64,000 nt of DNA from Heterocephalus glaber. Lineage: Eukaryota; Chordata; Mammalia; Rodentia; Bathyergidae. The notes beneath the pieces are model-generated. The model ran no database searches. It saw nothing but the letters and a program-made list of their open reading frames with translations, and was not told the origin of the DNA. Position numbers and translations under genes: made by a program. The stretch spans positions 14,497,324-14,561,323 of the forward strand of contig NW_004624776.1 of assembly GCF_000247695.1 (NCBI RefSeq), written 5' to 3'. Positions 11,041 to 22,602 of this stretch are shown piece after piece (positions within the stretch are counted from its first letter, which is position 1; each line of letters begins with the position of its first letter).

Positions 11041-11340
11041 TGAAACTCATCTTCATGAGAACAGAAAGGGTATATCTCACCTGAATTAGGGACTGGTCCA
11101 GAGATGGGCTCAATTATAAATATTTGTCAAAGGCAGGCAGAATAAAATAAATTCTCATCCATCATGTATTTGTGGAAGAGATTTCCATGTCCAAGATGTA
11201 GCATTATGATTTAAAACCTAAATTACTCAATGTTTACCCATACTTTGTGTATCTCTTATCCTGGTTCTTTCAGAGAGCCTGCCAAACTCTAGGAATGGTT
11301 GGAAAAAAAATGGAAACTTATCCACAAAATGAGGAAATGA
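11041..11340. other. Unassigned sequence
   Basis: No repeat or gene recognised. Confidence 0.4.
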
Positions 11341-11535
11341 GCTAGGTGTGGTGGCATACGCTTGTAATCCCAGCACTCTGGTAGACTGAGACAGAAGGAT
11401 CACACATTCAAGCCCAGCTTGGGCAACTTAGGGATTTAGTGAGACCCTGTCTCAAAATAAAAATAATTTTTAAAAAGGGCCAAGGATGTAGCTCAGTGTA
11501 AAGGCCCTGGGTTCAATCCTAGTACTTGAAAAAGG
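11341..11535 (+). mobile_element. B1-dID chimeric SINE
   Basis: A 7SL-derived B1 body (GCTAGGTGTGGTGGCATACG, CTTGTAATCCCAGCACTCTGG, GAGACCCTGTCTC) runs to about 11463. After an A/T-rich linker an ID-like right part follows (GGATGTAGCTCAGTG, CCCTGGGTTCAATCC). B1 followed by ID in one unit is the arrangement of B1-dID SINEs described in several rodent families. Confidence 0.82.
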
Positions 11536-11837
11536 AGGAAGAGGAATGATAGATTTACATATAATTATTTTCTAGAATTTTCTTATTGGTATAATGGTGT
11601 GATTTATGCATGTTATGGTTCATAAGTTGGAAAGTCTCTCATGTCATGCTTCAGTGGTCAATAATACTGCTCCATTTCTAGGATGGATATTAGCCTCATA
11701 AGCACTCTTTGTTTTGAACAGTGTACACTCAAGGCTCAAGATAAAAGAAAATCCTACCTTCATAAGATGAATGTGTTCAATATAGGAGGAAGATTATCTG
11801 AAGATTATTGTTCCTCCTTCTTGCTTTTCAATTCTAC

Positions 11838-11924
11838 CATTTTTTTTTTTGGTACCAGGGATAGACTTCGGGACCTTGCACTTGTGAGGCAGGTGGTGGA
11901 ACCACTGAGCTAAATCCCCTGCCC
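11838..11924 (-). mobile_element. ID SINE
   Basis: T-rich (reversed A tail) then GGTACCAGGGA, ACTGAGCTAAATCCC and GCCC. The perfect 10-bp target duplication TCAATTCTAC lies at 11828-11837 and 11925-11934. Confidence 0.92.
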
Positions 11925-11934
11925 TCAATTCTAC

Positions 11935-12816
11935 TATCTTGATTACTTCTCTTTTGGCATCATATAAGCTTGACTGAGTTCTAAAGACACATCTATGTAT
12001 TCTATGATGAAAACATGATAATTCTATCAACTAATCAACTCAAATGGCTTCTAAGCGTCTGTCTGTAGCTTGTGACTCCTTAGCACTCCAGTTCTAGTGT
12101 GTATCCCGACACTGGGGAGAAGCGCTGCAGGCACACCCCAACAGGAATCTATGGCTTGAACTTTGGCCCTGTGTGAGCAGAGCTGTTTCTTTTTATCCTT
12201 CAACCTGATACCTCAACAACTGGAGTTCTCCTTGCTGTTTCTCCACTTCAGGCCCTTCTTCAGACTGCCATTTCTTTCCCAAATTCTATTCCACCCTGAG
12301 GTCTTATCAAAACTGGAGGAAATTGTGAAGGTTTACATAGGGGCTCAGTCTCTTAAAATCAAGACTCCCCCAAGAAAAGTGGTAGTTAAAAGGCATGATA
12401 TGATTCGACCTTGGCTTATCCCTGTCCTTGAGATATGTACTTCACTGACTTAGGTGTCAAATGAATAAGACGACTTATTTCCTTATTTAACATACAGCCT
12501 TTTAGGAAATAGTATATGTACTTTTAAGGTTTTTATTGTGGGTTTTGTGTTTTGTTACCTCTAAAATATCTGCAAATTGTTCAGAAAGTACCTGTAAAGG
12601 AATGGAATATTTGATTACATAGTAATTTCTGAAAGTTATAACAATGGTTTCACCAAATATAGTTTTCTATTATGTACTTATTCAAGAAATTTTTGAATAC
12701 ATCGGGGTTTCATATGGCTGTTTATTGATATTGCAAAAATTTTCTTAACATCATTAGTGACATAACAGTTTACTTCTAAGTCCCAGGTTGCTGTGAATGA
12801 CATTACGACTTGATTC
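11935..12816. other. Unassigned sequence between two reversed ID copies
   Basis: No recognisable element. A 96-codon plus-strand open frame at 12163-12453 has no family resemblance. Confidence 0.4.
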
Positions 12817-12827
12817 CCAGAGTTCTT

Positions 12828-12911
12828 TTTTTTTTTTTATAATAGGGATCAAACTCAGGACCTTGAGCTTTTGAGGTGGTAGAACCACTGAGCTAAATCC
12901 CTGGTCCCTAT
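12828..12911 (-). mobile_element. ID SINE
   Basis: Reversed ID: T tail, ATCAAACTCAGGACCTTGAG, ACTGAGCTAAATCCCTGG. The target duplication CCAGAGTTCTT is at 12817-12827 and 12912-12922. Confidence 0.9.
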
Positions 12912-13016
12912 CCAGAGTTCTTAAGGATCATCTTCCTGCTTGCTGTCTTCTTCAAACAGGTGAATTGTAAAGCCACTTGAATTTAACATCGCAAGAATTA
13001 TAAAGATTTAACGTCA

Positions 13017-13138
13017 AACAATTATAAGGTTCATAAAAGTTATTATGGTTCTAACAATTACAATTCTTTAATCAAAGCCAATTTATTATTATTGGACATT
13101 TAACAGTCACACCTAATCCTGTTAACCTTATAATTGTT
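13017..13138. repeat. 15-bp perfect inverted repeat around a 92-bp AT-rich core
   Basis: AACAATTATAAGGTT at 13017-13031 is the exact reverse complement of AACCTTATAATTGTT at 13124-13138. The size and terminal inverted repeats could fit a very small MITE or a cruciform-prone stretch, but no known family was recognised. Confidence 0.5.
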
Positions 13139-13439
13139 GTGATATATTCCCTAATTTATTTATACATCCAGCACATTTAGAGGCCCATATTTCCTCAAAA
13201 CTTGTCATCATAGCTCCAACTGGAAAATACAATGCTCCTAGAGTAATGCTTACACAGCAAAAACTCAATGCTTGTTATTATGTACTGTAAGCATGGAATT
13301 CATGGTCTCTGAATCTAGGTCATCTTAGTGTTTCAAAGATTACATATTTGTAGAATATGGTGATGCCACTTCTTGATCAAGTTCTGGAAACTACTACTAT
13401 AGACATAGCATCACATCAGAAGAACTGTGTAAGTCAGTA

Positions 13440-14660
13440 ATATAATTAACCAAGACTCTTTGGGCAGGATCTTTTGGATAAGACCCCCCCAAAAAAGTAC
13501 AGGCAACAAGAAAAAAAGTAGACAAGTGGGATTGTATCTAATTATAAAGCTTCTGCACAGCAAGGGAAACTCAACAGAGTGAAGACACCATACAGAATGG
13601 GAGAAAATATTTGAGAGTATATAAATGGTAAAGGGTTACTAGCCAGAATATACACACAAAAAAAACTGAAACAACTCAGTAGCAACAAATAAAAACCCTA
13701 TTTTAAAAATGAACAAAAGACTTGAATAGACATTTCTTAAAGGTAGGAATACAAATGACTAACACCTAAACAAAACACTGTTCAATATCACTAATAATCA
13801 GGAAAATGCAAATTAAAACCATAGTGGGGTGGCACCTCACACCTGTTAGAATGGGTATTATCAAAATGACAAAAGATAACAATGTGGGGGAGGATGTGGA
13901 GAAATCAGAATTATTATACACTGTTGATGAGTATGCAAAAGTACAGACATAGAAAACAGCAAAATTTTAAAAGTAGAATCGTCATATGATCCAGATATCT
14001 TACTATTGGGTCCATAGCCAAGGGAAATGAAATCAATATGTAGAAAGGACATTTGCACTCCCATGTATACTGTTGCATTATTCACACAAGAGATGTAATC
14101 AACCTAAGGAGTACATCAACTGCTAAAGGGATAAAGAAAATGTGGTATATAAAGGTACACAAAATAGAACACTCATAAGTCAAAAAAATGACAACCTGTT
14201 ATTTGCAGCAACATAACTGGAACTGGAGATCATTATGTTAAGTGAAAGAATCCAGGCACAGAAAAACAAATAGGACACGATTCCACTCATAGGTGGATAT
14301 AATAGAGTTGATCTCAAGGAAATTTAGAGTAGAATGGTGGTTATTGCAGGCTGGGAAGAGTAGGAGTGGGGATGAGGAGAGATTCATCAGCAGGTACAAT
14401 GTCATGGTTAGATGAGAGAAATATAATCTGTGTTCTATCTCAGGGTGAACATAGTTAACAATGATGAACTGCATGTTTCAAATAGCTGGAAGGAAGCATT
14501 TTGGGTGTTATCAATACAAAGAAATGATAAATGATAAAATGGATATACTAATTACTCTCATTTGATCATAACACAATGTATACCTTTCCTGAAATATCAC
14601 ACTAAACTCCATAACTATGTACAATGATTATGTCAATCCAAGGAAAAGATACCCAAATAT
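13440..14660 (+). mobile_element. Old L1 fragment: ORF2 C-terminal region and 3' UTR
   Basis: Typical old-L1 landmarks in order: ACAAGTGGGATTGTATCTAA, AAGCTTCTGCACAGCAAGGG, AACAACTCAGTAGCAACAAA, GGCACCTCACACCTGTTAGAATGG, then ATTATGTTAAGTGAAAGAATCCAGGC and a 3' UTR with CTCATAGGTGGATAT. It is diverged and interrupted by stops throughout, and differs from the younger L1 family at 2417-9498. Confidence 0.85.
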
Positions 14661-15076
14661 CAATTTTTAAACATATTATATAAATGATTTATGTGTATAT
14701 GTATTTTCTGTGTATACTCATACTAAAATATTTAAAATAGAATAATTATATAAAAATTCCTTTCACTGTCAGTTCCTCCTGATACACTAAAAGTTATATT
14801 TTTATTCTCTTCCAATAGTTTAGTAGGAGAATATGATTTAATCAAAGTAATAACCAAAATAATAATGGCTTCTAATTTGTTATATTAGGAGTAAAGAGAC
14901 AATTATTTGGTTGTCCTTTGTTATGATCTTTTTAGTGTAACCACCATTTAAGATAATCTGTGCAGGGCTGGACTGGGAGGCAGGGTTTGGGGATGCTCAG
15001 TTCTGCTGGTAGCTATAACCTGCTTCTCTACTTCTGAAATCAAGCAAATTAATCTTAATGCAAATTTTATTTCCGG
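14661..15076. other. Unassigned AT-rich sequence
   Basis: No repeat or gene recognised. Confidence 0.4.
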
Positions 15077-15078
15077 GT

Positions 15079-15114
<36 letters not shown>
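15077..15114. repeat. (GT)n microsatellite
   Basis: About 19 GT repeats with one TA interruption near the start. Confidence 0.95.
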
Positions 15115-15117
<3 letters not shown>

Positions 15118-15289
15118 TAATTTGTCTACCTCCATAAAAGCAAGATTTTTCCCTGTTCTGCCAATCTCAGAGTCTAGCACTTGTTGATAAGATGGAACAA
15201 GGAAATTGTTGGTAAATACTACTTTTTAAATGTTGTCCTTAAGGGGTTATACTTTAGTTATACATAAGAGATAAAATAAGGAAAGAAAA

Positions 15290-15840
15290 TTATTTACCAC
15301 AATTTTCAGGGAAAGATCATAGTCATCAGAACAAAAACCCACGAAACAACTGCTGTAGCAGGTGCTGCATGTGTCACCCAGGTTTGCCCCTTCCAGCTCA
15401 TCTTCCCTTTCATCATGAGCTGCATGGATTCACTGCAAACACAGGCCAGGACTTTCCTGCTCACAGCACACACCTAAGTCCCCAGCCAGACCACCTTTTG
15501 GTCAGTGGGGCTGAATAAATCTGATTCACTTAAGGTGAACTCCCTGAACACCTGCACATGGGCCAATGCTAGGTAAAGGAGCCTGGGCTTTCCTTAGTTC
15601 AGGTTGTCTCTGGAGGGCAGGCTAGCCCCAGAGAGCACTGCAGCCAGTTCCAGAGTATTGACTGAGGGCTTCTATGTCCCTGCTTCACAGTTCAACTTCT
15701 TTTTCTGTCCAACTTGGCTTCTCCCACTCCCTTATAGTTGCTCTTTCTAAAAGCATCTCTCAATAAACTTCCCACATCAAATGTAGGTCCTCTGTTTCAC
15801 AGGGGAACTGCTACAGCATGATTGGTGGCCAGCAGTAGTC
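15290..15840 (+). repeat. Possible ancient LTR-like sequence with AATAAA
   Basis: GC-richer than its flanks. CTTTCTAAAAGCATCTCTCAATAAACTTCC near 15745-15775 resembles the polyadenylation region of old eutherian retroelements. At about 15820 GATTGGTGGCCAGCAG could be a decayed primer-binding site. No paired LTR was found, so the call is tentative. Confidence 0.3.
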
Positions 15841-18242
15841 AAGAATGTGAATATAAAGTAGTATCTTGAATCTGGGCCATCTATCAGTCACTGTTAATGA
15901 GGGCCTTAATTCAGGCAGTAGGTGAAGTACGGACAGCCTATGACATGAATCATTGCTGAAGATGTCACCGTTGGTGAACTGGGAAGAGACACCAGTGGGG
16001 GAAATTTACTAGAGGGTACAATGGGTAAGGGTTACAGGTTTCAATGAAGTATTCATTATGAAGACATTGGAATTGATACCTTTGCAGAACTCCATCCATG
16101 CACTGGAGAAAGTTGGTGGAAAGCTGAGAGGATGGAAGACAAATGGTGAAGGTCATAAGGCCTCTCTGGAGGCACAGGTAGAGATCAGCACTTCCTGAAA
16201 ATGGAGGTCAGAGCAAGTGGAGCATCTGGACTTGTCCCTCTTGAGAGCAGGGAAGTGACAGCAAAGATGGGGTCAGGGCCCTGACAGGGTAGGAGAGGGA
16301 TCTTGAGGCTTGGGAGGTAACATCTGGGACAAAGCAGCCATGAAGTTGGACATGTCTGATTCCCCAGAGCGGACATGACCACTGTGCCATCTGCATCCTC
16401 CCACTTGAGGAAGACGTGACAAAATGCTTACCATCTCCCCTCTTGGCCACTTAACCCATAAGGAAGGACAAATCATGACCCAGGTAGAGAAGTGCTGAGC
16501 TAGATAAGAAAGTAGTGGTGCTAATCTCGGAGGATGAGAATCACCTGTCCAGGATCTGTCAGCCAGGGTTGCTGCTGTATGAATGCAGCTATATCCTGAG
16601 TGGACTGAGCAGGACAGAATGCAAAGGTGGATACAGGAGCATTTGTTGATATAGGGACATTTTCCAATGATTAAAGATTTAATACCATGGTAAGCAAGGA
16701 TCTTGCGAGCCGACACGAATACAAGACTAGGTCACCTGTTGAAGGCTTGCAGAGTGCAATAGCTTACCGTAACTGCCAGACCAATACTCAAAGAGGAAAA
16801 AGATGGGTGGGCAGCCAACAAGGGAGTGATTTAATCTATGCAATCAAAATAAATAAGTAAGCAGGATTAGCAAGCTAATGGCTAATATTCTCATAAAACA
16901 GAATTATTACACCTCTGCTTGATTTCCAGATTAGGCTAGTTTTTAGACCTGGTGACTCTTTACAGATGAGAAGCTGTGTTTCCAGAAGATAGTACATTGC
17001 AACACCAGAGTCAATATACCAATGACTGCCACATTCCCTGGCCCTTCCCAAAGAAGCCAAAGACTATGTAAGTGGGTTATAGCATAATGCAGAAAAGGTA
17101 ATACTCAAGATTTTGAGGGCTAGACTTAAAGTCCTGACTGACTTTTAATACTAGGGTCCCAAAGTATCCTGAAATCGTTGTTAGAATGAGGACAAACAGG
17201 GACCAGGTGGTAAATGAAGTCTTGGTCCCAGCTTGGCTCGTAGTGCATCCATGGCACTACCAAATGGTCATTTCCCTGATGAACAACTGCATCACTGGAA
17301 TGTACATAGTCAGCAGTTGTGTTCCTGATCCACAAATCCATAATCAGAATGGATATATTCAGAGGTTGGAAGAGCCCCAGATGGGGAGTTCATGTAAGGT
17401 AAGTGCCATAGCAGTTGGGACAACCAAGAGAAAAGCTCTGAAACTACTGGTCATCCCCTCGGTGTTCCAGGAAGTATGGCAGAGAGCAATGCCCATCTTA
17501 TAGCCCATGAGGTCAGTGTTCCCACCATGTTTCAATTCACTCAGGGCTCTAGGAAAGCCACATCTATTCTAGAGGATGATGGTGGCCTGCCTTGAACTCA
17601 ACCCAGTTGGGTGGTCCTCATAGCCATGGTGCTAGACAGGTCACTCTTGCCTGTGCAGATTAATGTGGCCCCAAGTGCAGGTGCAAAGCCCCTGAACTGG
17701 AAAACGCTTTTTTTCCTCATTTACCTCACAAATGAGGACAAGAAGTAGTTCATGCCCATATGGGCTAGATTGCTGTATTTTCTCATTCCCTGGTTATGTT
17801 TAAATTTCTTGCCTTCTGTTTTCACATACTTAGAAGGGATTTGGGCTGTCTTGGACATTCTTGGAATACGTTTCATTGCTAGATTTATGATGTCATATTC
17901 CTGTATCACAGGAGTGAATGTGACACATAGGTTGGAGGTAAAATATGTAAAACATATATTCACAACACGACAGAGAAAATTCTGGGGCTTGCCAAGTTAG
18001 TGAAGTTTTGAGGGTGGTCCATTGTTTCAGGGCATGCACAAAGAAGCCCTGCAGAGTAAATAAGTTGTGTACCTTGTACCCATTACCGCTATCAAGGAAA
18101 ATAATGCCACTTAACACTATTCAAATCCTGGTGGTAGCCATTCCACTGTTACAGAACAACAAGAGGGCTGACAGCTTTGAGTGGGGCCCAACAGCACTCT
18201 GCAGCAGGTGCAGGCTGCAGTGCAGGCTCCCCAGTGCTTAGG

Positions 18243-18243
<1 letters not shown>
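15841..18243. other. Unassigned region, many short open frames
   Basis: Relatively GC-rich for the window. It carries open frames of 60-147 codons on both strands (147 on minus at 16273-16716, 105 on plus at 17186-17503). None shows a recognised domain. It may be a decayed retroelement interior or unique sequence. Confidence 0.35.

Positions 18244-18289
<46 letters not shown>
18244..18289. repeat. (AC)n microsatellite
   Basis: About 23 uninterrupted AC repeats; the run of THTHTH in the overlapping open frame is translation of this repeat. Confidence 0.97.
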
Positions 18290-18292
<3 letters not shown>

Positions 18293-18987
18293 CCTAGCAC
18301 CATTATGCAATGGTCAAGGATGCCATGGGGTTATTTATGGCAAGTTTCAGCAGAGAATCACAACATAGACATCTAGAGTTTTAGAACATGGCATCTGCAG
18401 CAGAGAACTGAGTGCCACTGGGAAAACATTGCCCTAAGTGTGAGTGGACTTTGATAGAGATACGGAATCTACCCATGGGACATGATCAGGATTCCCTGTG
18501 GACTCTATGAGACCTGCCAGGGCTTAGGGTTAGGGAGCCCAGCAGCAACTGACTGTGAACTACAAGAGATAGACCAGGGCCGGAGCAGGCAGAGGAACCA
18601 GAGGCTGCATGTGCAGAGAGCTGAGTCCATGTCACTCACCACTAAGCACATCAGCCTTTTTCCCAGTCAAACCACTTACCGACCATCCAAGGGTATGTCT
18701 ATGGTCAGCCTTTGGGGGAAAGGGCCACATTGGATTTAAGGGTAAGTGAGCTTGATGGGTTGGTGCAAGTCACAAAGCACCTGTTGCTTCCCTAAAGCTG
18801 CAACTTGGGTGGCCCTGAAAGACTACCCTGAAAGGAAACCTCCTCCCAAGAACAAAGCTGCAGGGGGTTCACAGGCTGATCCACTTCCTGGGGGAGCAGA
18901 AAGCAGCTGAGCTTAGAGTACAGGGGGACAGAAAAATGTGGTGAATGTTTTAAAAAATCTTATTACAGTAAAAGATATTTTCTTTGT
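18290..18987. other. Unassigned sequence
   Basis: No element or gene recognised. Confidence 0.4.
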
Positions 18988-19029
18988 AAGGATTCCACAA
19001 CAGATTTTAAGGATTCCACAACAGATTTA
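18988..19029. repeat. Short tandem duplication, ~20-bp unit
   Basis: AAGGATTCCACAACAGATTT occurs twice back to back with a 1-2 bp spacer. Confidence 0.85.
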
Positions 19030-20384
19030 AAAGCTGCAACCAAAAAAGGCTTCTATACTCAAGTAAATTGGAAACAGTAAATATCATAACCTTATTTTCC
19101 AGTGTCAAATGTATATTATCATAATAAAAGCAGTGAAGAACTCATTCCAAGAATGATTAAATAAGTGTGTTTGAATCGAAGGGGAATGTTTTTAGGGGAT
19201 TAATGACAGTGTATAAAGACACTTTGTATTGTAATACATTTTAAGAATTTAAACAGTCACCATATCTGTTCATCAGGGATGGTGGTGAATGACTTGTCTG
19301 GTTCATCAGGGCCTAGAAGGGGAGAACTTGGAAGGAGGAAAACAACAAGCCTGCAGAAGAGGCTTGTAGGATACAAAGAGAAGATCTTTGTATTTACTTT
19401 TGTATCCTTAAGCCCTCCAGAGCTTCTGTTGTAGAAGGGGCTTGAAATAATCAAAAACAGTCATAGACCAGAGACCGACTGTATAAACAAGGCTGTAGTT
19501 CATGCCCTCAACGCCCTCCATAGTCATCTCAGGAAGAGAGGGTGGCCAGAGCACAGGAGGACCTGGGCTCAAGCTGGGAAGAGAATGTGAGTGTTGTGAA
19601 GGGTACACTCCAACAGCATCAAGACACTCACTCCTCCGTTGCCAGGAGTGACCGTTAATGGCACGAATGACTTTGGACAGCACTGAGCTGGCCACCCAGG
19701 GCCACATCCATTGGATGTCTGACAAGTGCATGGCGCAAAAGTTCAGCCCACCGTGGAATTCGGGGGCTGCTCTGAGGGGCCGCCTCAGCTCTGTGGAGGC
19801 TAAGCTTCTCTGCAACATCTCCTATTTCAGCTGCCTCTGCTTGCCCGCGGAAGTTTTTATGGAAGGTGCGGTCCAGTACAAGTCTCCGTGCAAATCCCCA
19901 GCTCACAGCCTTTTTCGTGGAGAACCTGTCTATGCAACTGCTGCTGGGAAACTGGATTTAAAAAAACTGATCAGGCACCTTGATGGATTTCTCATTAAGA
20001 CACTGTGAACTTTACCTAGAGTCAGGTACCTGGAAGCAGAACCCCAATGAGGACCCTTACTGAGTTGACTTAGTAAGGAGATGGCCTGAAGAGTGTCTGG
20101 CAGAGCACAGCAGGCTGAAGCAGGACAGGGGATGAAGCACAGTCATGGCTGACGCCCAGAAGTGGGAAGGTACTGGGCAGTTGGGAGCAGCTGCCGTGCC
20201 AGCCCTGTGAGGGGGACCAGCATATATCGCAGCGCCATTTTTCCAAACTGTGTTTTACAAACATGGTCTTTAAGTCTGACGTAGTTTACAGAGGAAGACA
20301 GAGTTTAGAATCATCGTAAATTAAAATCACCTTTGAAAGCTGTGTTTAACCAAACAGAGAATAAACTGTCATCTATTTCATCAA
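19030..20384. other. Unassigned region with overlapping open frames on both strands
   Basis: The segment 19400-20010 is less AT-rich than its surroundings and has a 136-codon minus-strand frame (19408-19818) opposite a 116-codon plus-strand frame (19658-20008). Neither translation resembles a known family. No poly-A tract or target duplication marks a processed pseudogene. A conserved noncoding or exonic piece cannot be excluded. Confidence 0.35.
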
Positions 20385-20560
20385 TTTTTAAAAAATTTTT
20401 GTTTTTATTAGTGTATGTTTGAAGTATATGACGATTACATTAATGCTGGGGGAGTTGGTGCATGTACATAGCCCATCTTAATTCCTCTTTCAGTCCCCTT
20501 CTCCCTCCATCCCCCCTCCATCGCTTGGTCCCCTTCCCTCTTTGGATTTTTAGATGAAGC
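20385..20560 (-). mobile_element. L1 3' UTR fragment, reversed
   Basis: TTTTTATTAGTGTATGTTTGAAGTATATG then a pyrimidine-rich tract (CCCCTTCTCCCTCCATCCCCCCTCC) is the reverse of the purine-rich L1 3' UTR; compare 60505-60780. Confidence 0.65.
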
Positions 20561-21469
20561 TAAAACTTCTAGGAAAAAAATCAACCATAAACCACCCTCC
20601 AAGAAAACCCCTCAATTTGCCTATTTCCTACGAAATAGCAGTTAACTAATTATAACTCTGAAAGATAGCCACAAAAAATTAAGGGCAAAATCTAAGAAAA
20701 GAAAATTATTAGAATTTATCAACTAAGATGAGCTTCTTTATAGTTGCAAGACTTTAAACGAAAGATTTAAAGCCAAAAGAAATTCTTGAGGTAAACATAA
20801 TTGAGGTTCTTATCATATGTGTATATGCAATTTTCTGACAGTTCATTTAAAAAGTCTCAGGGGAAAAAAAGTTTCAGAGGGCTTTAGGGCCAAAATTCAC
20901 TTCTAACTGTATCATTCCTTTTTCTTTGAAATGAGAAGGGGCTGATTTAAAGTGACTTCCAAATGGTGCCAAGATTACACATTTTCAAAGGCATCCCATA
21001 GAGGGACAGCATAATTCCATGTTTCACCAAGATTAACATTTTAGAATATTTTATATACAGTTTTCATTAAGATCTAAAAGTTTAATGAAAGGAAAATGTT
21101 CATGGGAAATCTAAACAGTCACTGATGTTCTTTCCTTCCCAAACCCCACCTTTAGAGGTGCTCAGTCAGCAGCTGAGCAGGTTGGGGGTTTCTATCTGCA
21201 TCCTGGCATGCACAGCCTCTCCTCTGTGGCCATCCCTGCGTCAGGGACTTTCTCTGCTGTAGCAGAAATGCCCTCAGCCTAAGTCTCCTGCCTGTATACG
21301 GACATTCACAGCGCTTTCGTAGGGGACCTGGAATGCAGGCCAGAGGTCCTGCCCACTCACAGCCTTCCTCCTGAGACTCTGCCCTGACTTCCCTAATGGT
21401 GAGAGTCAGGATAAGGAGTTATGTGTCTTCTTGTTATTGATGAGGATGATGATGATGATGGAAGCGAGT
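20561..21469. other. Unassigned sequence
   Basis: No repeat recognised; a short (GAT)n run sits at about 21440-21461. Confidence 0.4.
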
Positions 21470-21640
21470 ATATACAGGGAGCCAGAAACTTTTAAAAGGG
21501 CCTTATATAGATTTAACTCCCTCCCTACTTTACAAATGGGAAAACTGAGGCATATGGAAATTAAGTATTCCATACAAGATCATATTGCTGAAACATGGTA
21601 GTCAGATTTCACTGCCTCAACTTTTTATCTCTGCCTCTTT
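21470..21640 (+). mobile_element. MIR SINE
   Basis: Core of MIR: ACAAATGGGAAAACTGAGGCATATGGAAATTAAG, then GATCATATTGCTGAAACATGGTAGTCAGATTTCA. Old and diverged, as expected for MIR. Confidence 0.8.
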
Positions 21641-22486
21641 TATACTAAAAATTTCTGAGATGCTTCCCAAGTAAGGCCGAGTATTTAAAAAACAAAGTTA
21701 AAATAGTGCCAAAGGTGAAGCTAGGTTTTAAAAGTCGCTTCATTTTCTCTTCTAATGCCTCGAATCCATGGTGGGCAGGGTGATCATCTAAAGAATAAAT
21801 AGGACTGCACAGCTCTTCTGCTGCAAATGTGCCGAGGCTCCCTACTGCTCTGAGTGGAGATGAGCCCTCTTAAGTCCCCAGCCTTGCATCTCCTGGGTGA
21901 CCTGCTACACACCAGGCATCCTGAAGTAGATGCTGACATTTTGAAGGACTCTGAGAAAAGCCCGGAGGCCTTTGCAAAGTCACAAATTACAAAATACTCG
22001 TGTGCCAATTTTCCGACACAATTCTCTACAGAATAAATGAAAATCAGACAATGAAAATAAAAGCTATAAGTGTCAATATACTGAAGGGTGTGAATTTTAC
22101 AACATTCATCAGAAAATTCTAGAACTATGTGGCTCTGTAGTAGATGACTAAAGGCAGACAGATGCTGATGAGGCCAGGAAGCAAGGATAGAAAGAAACAA
22201 ACATGTGGTGAGGTCCAGGTAGGTCCTGAGGGAACAAGAAAGAAGCAGAACCATCCCCAGGGCTCTGAGGGGGCTGTTCCTTCCCTGTAGGAAGTCACAG
22301 AAATGGTGAGTGTGGCTAAGAGCAGCAAGGGACCAGCAAAGGACAAGGGTAAGGAGAAGGGAGAATTGCAGTCTCTAAAAAACAGACTGAGCAAACTGGG
22401 TGCCACTCATAATTTACAATTAGTCCCTAATTTTCATATTCCATTTAATAGCAATTTATTTTAATGACTAGAAAGTATATTTTTAT
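21641..22486. other. Unassigned sequence
   Basis: A 156-codon minus-strand open frame (21784-22254) shows no recognised domain and lacks splice or promoter support. Confidence 0.4.
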
Positions 22487-22501
22487 AAGACAATATGGAA
22501 C

Positions 22502-22587
22502 TGGGCCGGGGATTTAGCTCAGTGGTTCTGCTGCCTGCCTTGCCAGCACAAGGATCCGAGTTCGATCCCTGGTACTCCCCCCCAAAA
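22502..22587 (+). mobile_element. ID SINE, well preserved
   Basis: TGGGCCGGGGATTTAGCTCAG, GTTCTGCTGCCTGCC, CCGAGTTCGATCCCTGGTAC, A-rich tail. The perfect 15-bp target duplication AAGACAATATGGAAC is at 22487-22501 and 22588-22602. The intact B-box (GTTCGATCC) suggests a fairly young insertion. Confidence 0.95.
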
Positions 22588-22602
22588 AAGACAATATGGA
22601 AC

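Noticed and set aside
18177..18368. 63-codon frame with a Thr-His run
   Set aside because: The run is translation of the (AC)n microsatellite.
19408..20008. Processed pseudogene at 19.4-20.0 kb
   Set aside because: No poly-A tail, no target duplication and no recognised parent protein; kept only as an unexplained segment.
22502..22587. Possible functional tRNA-Ala gene
   Set aside because: It has A- and B-box-like parts but no cloverleaf 3' half, carries an A-rich tail and a 15-bp target duplication. It is an ID SINE.
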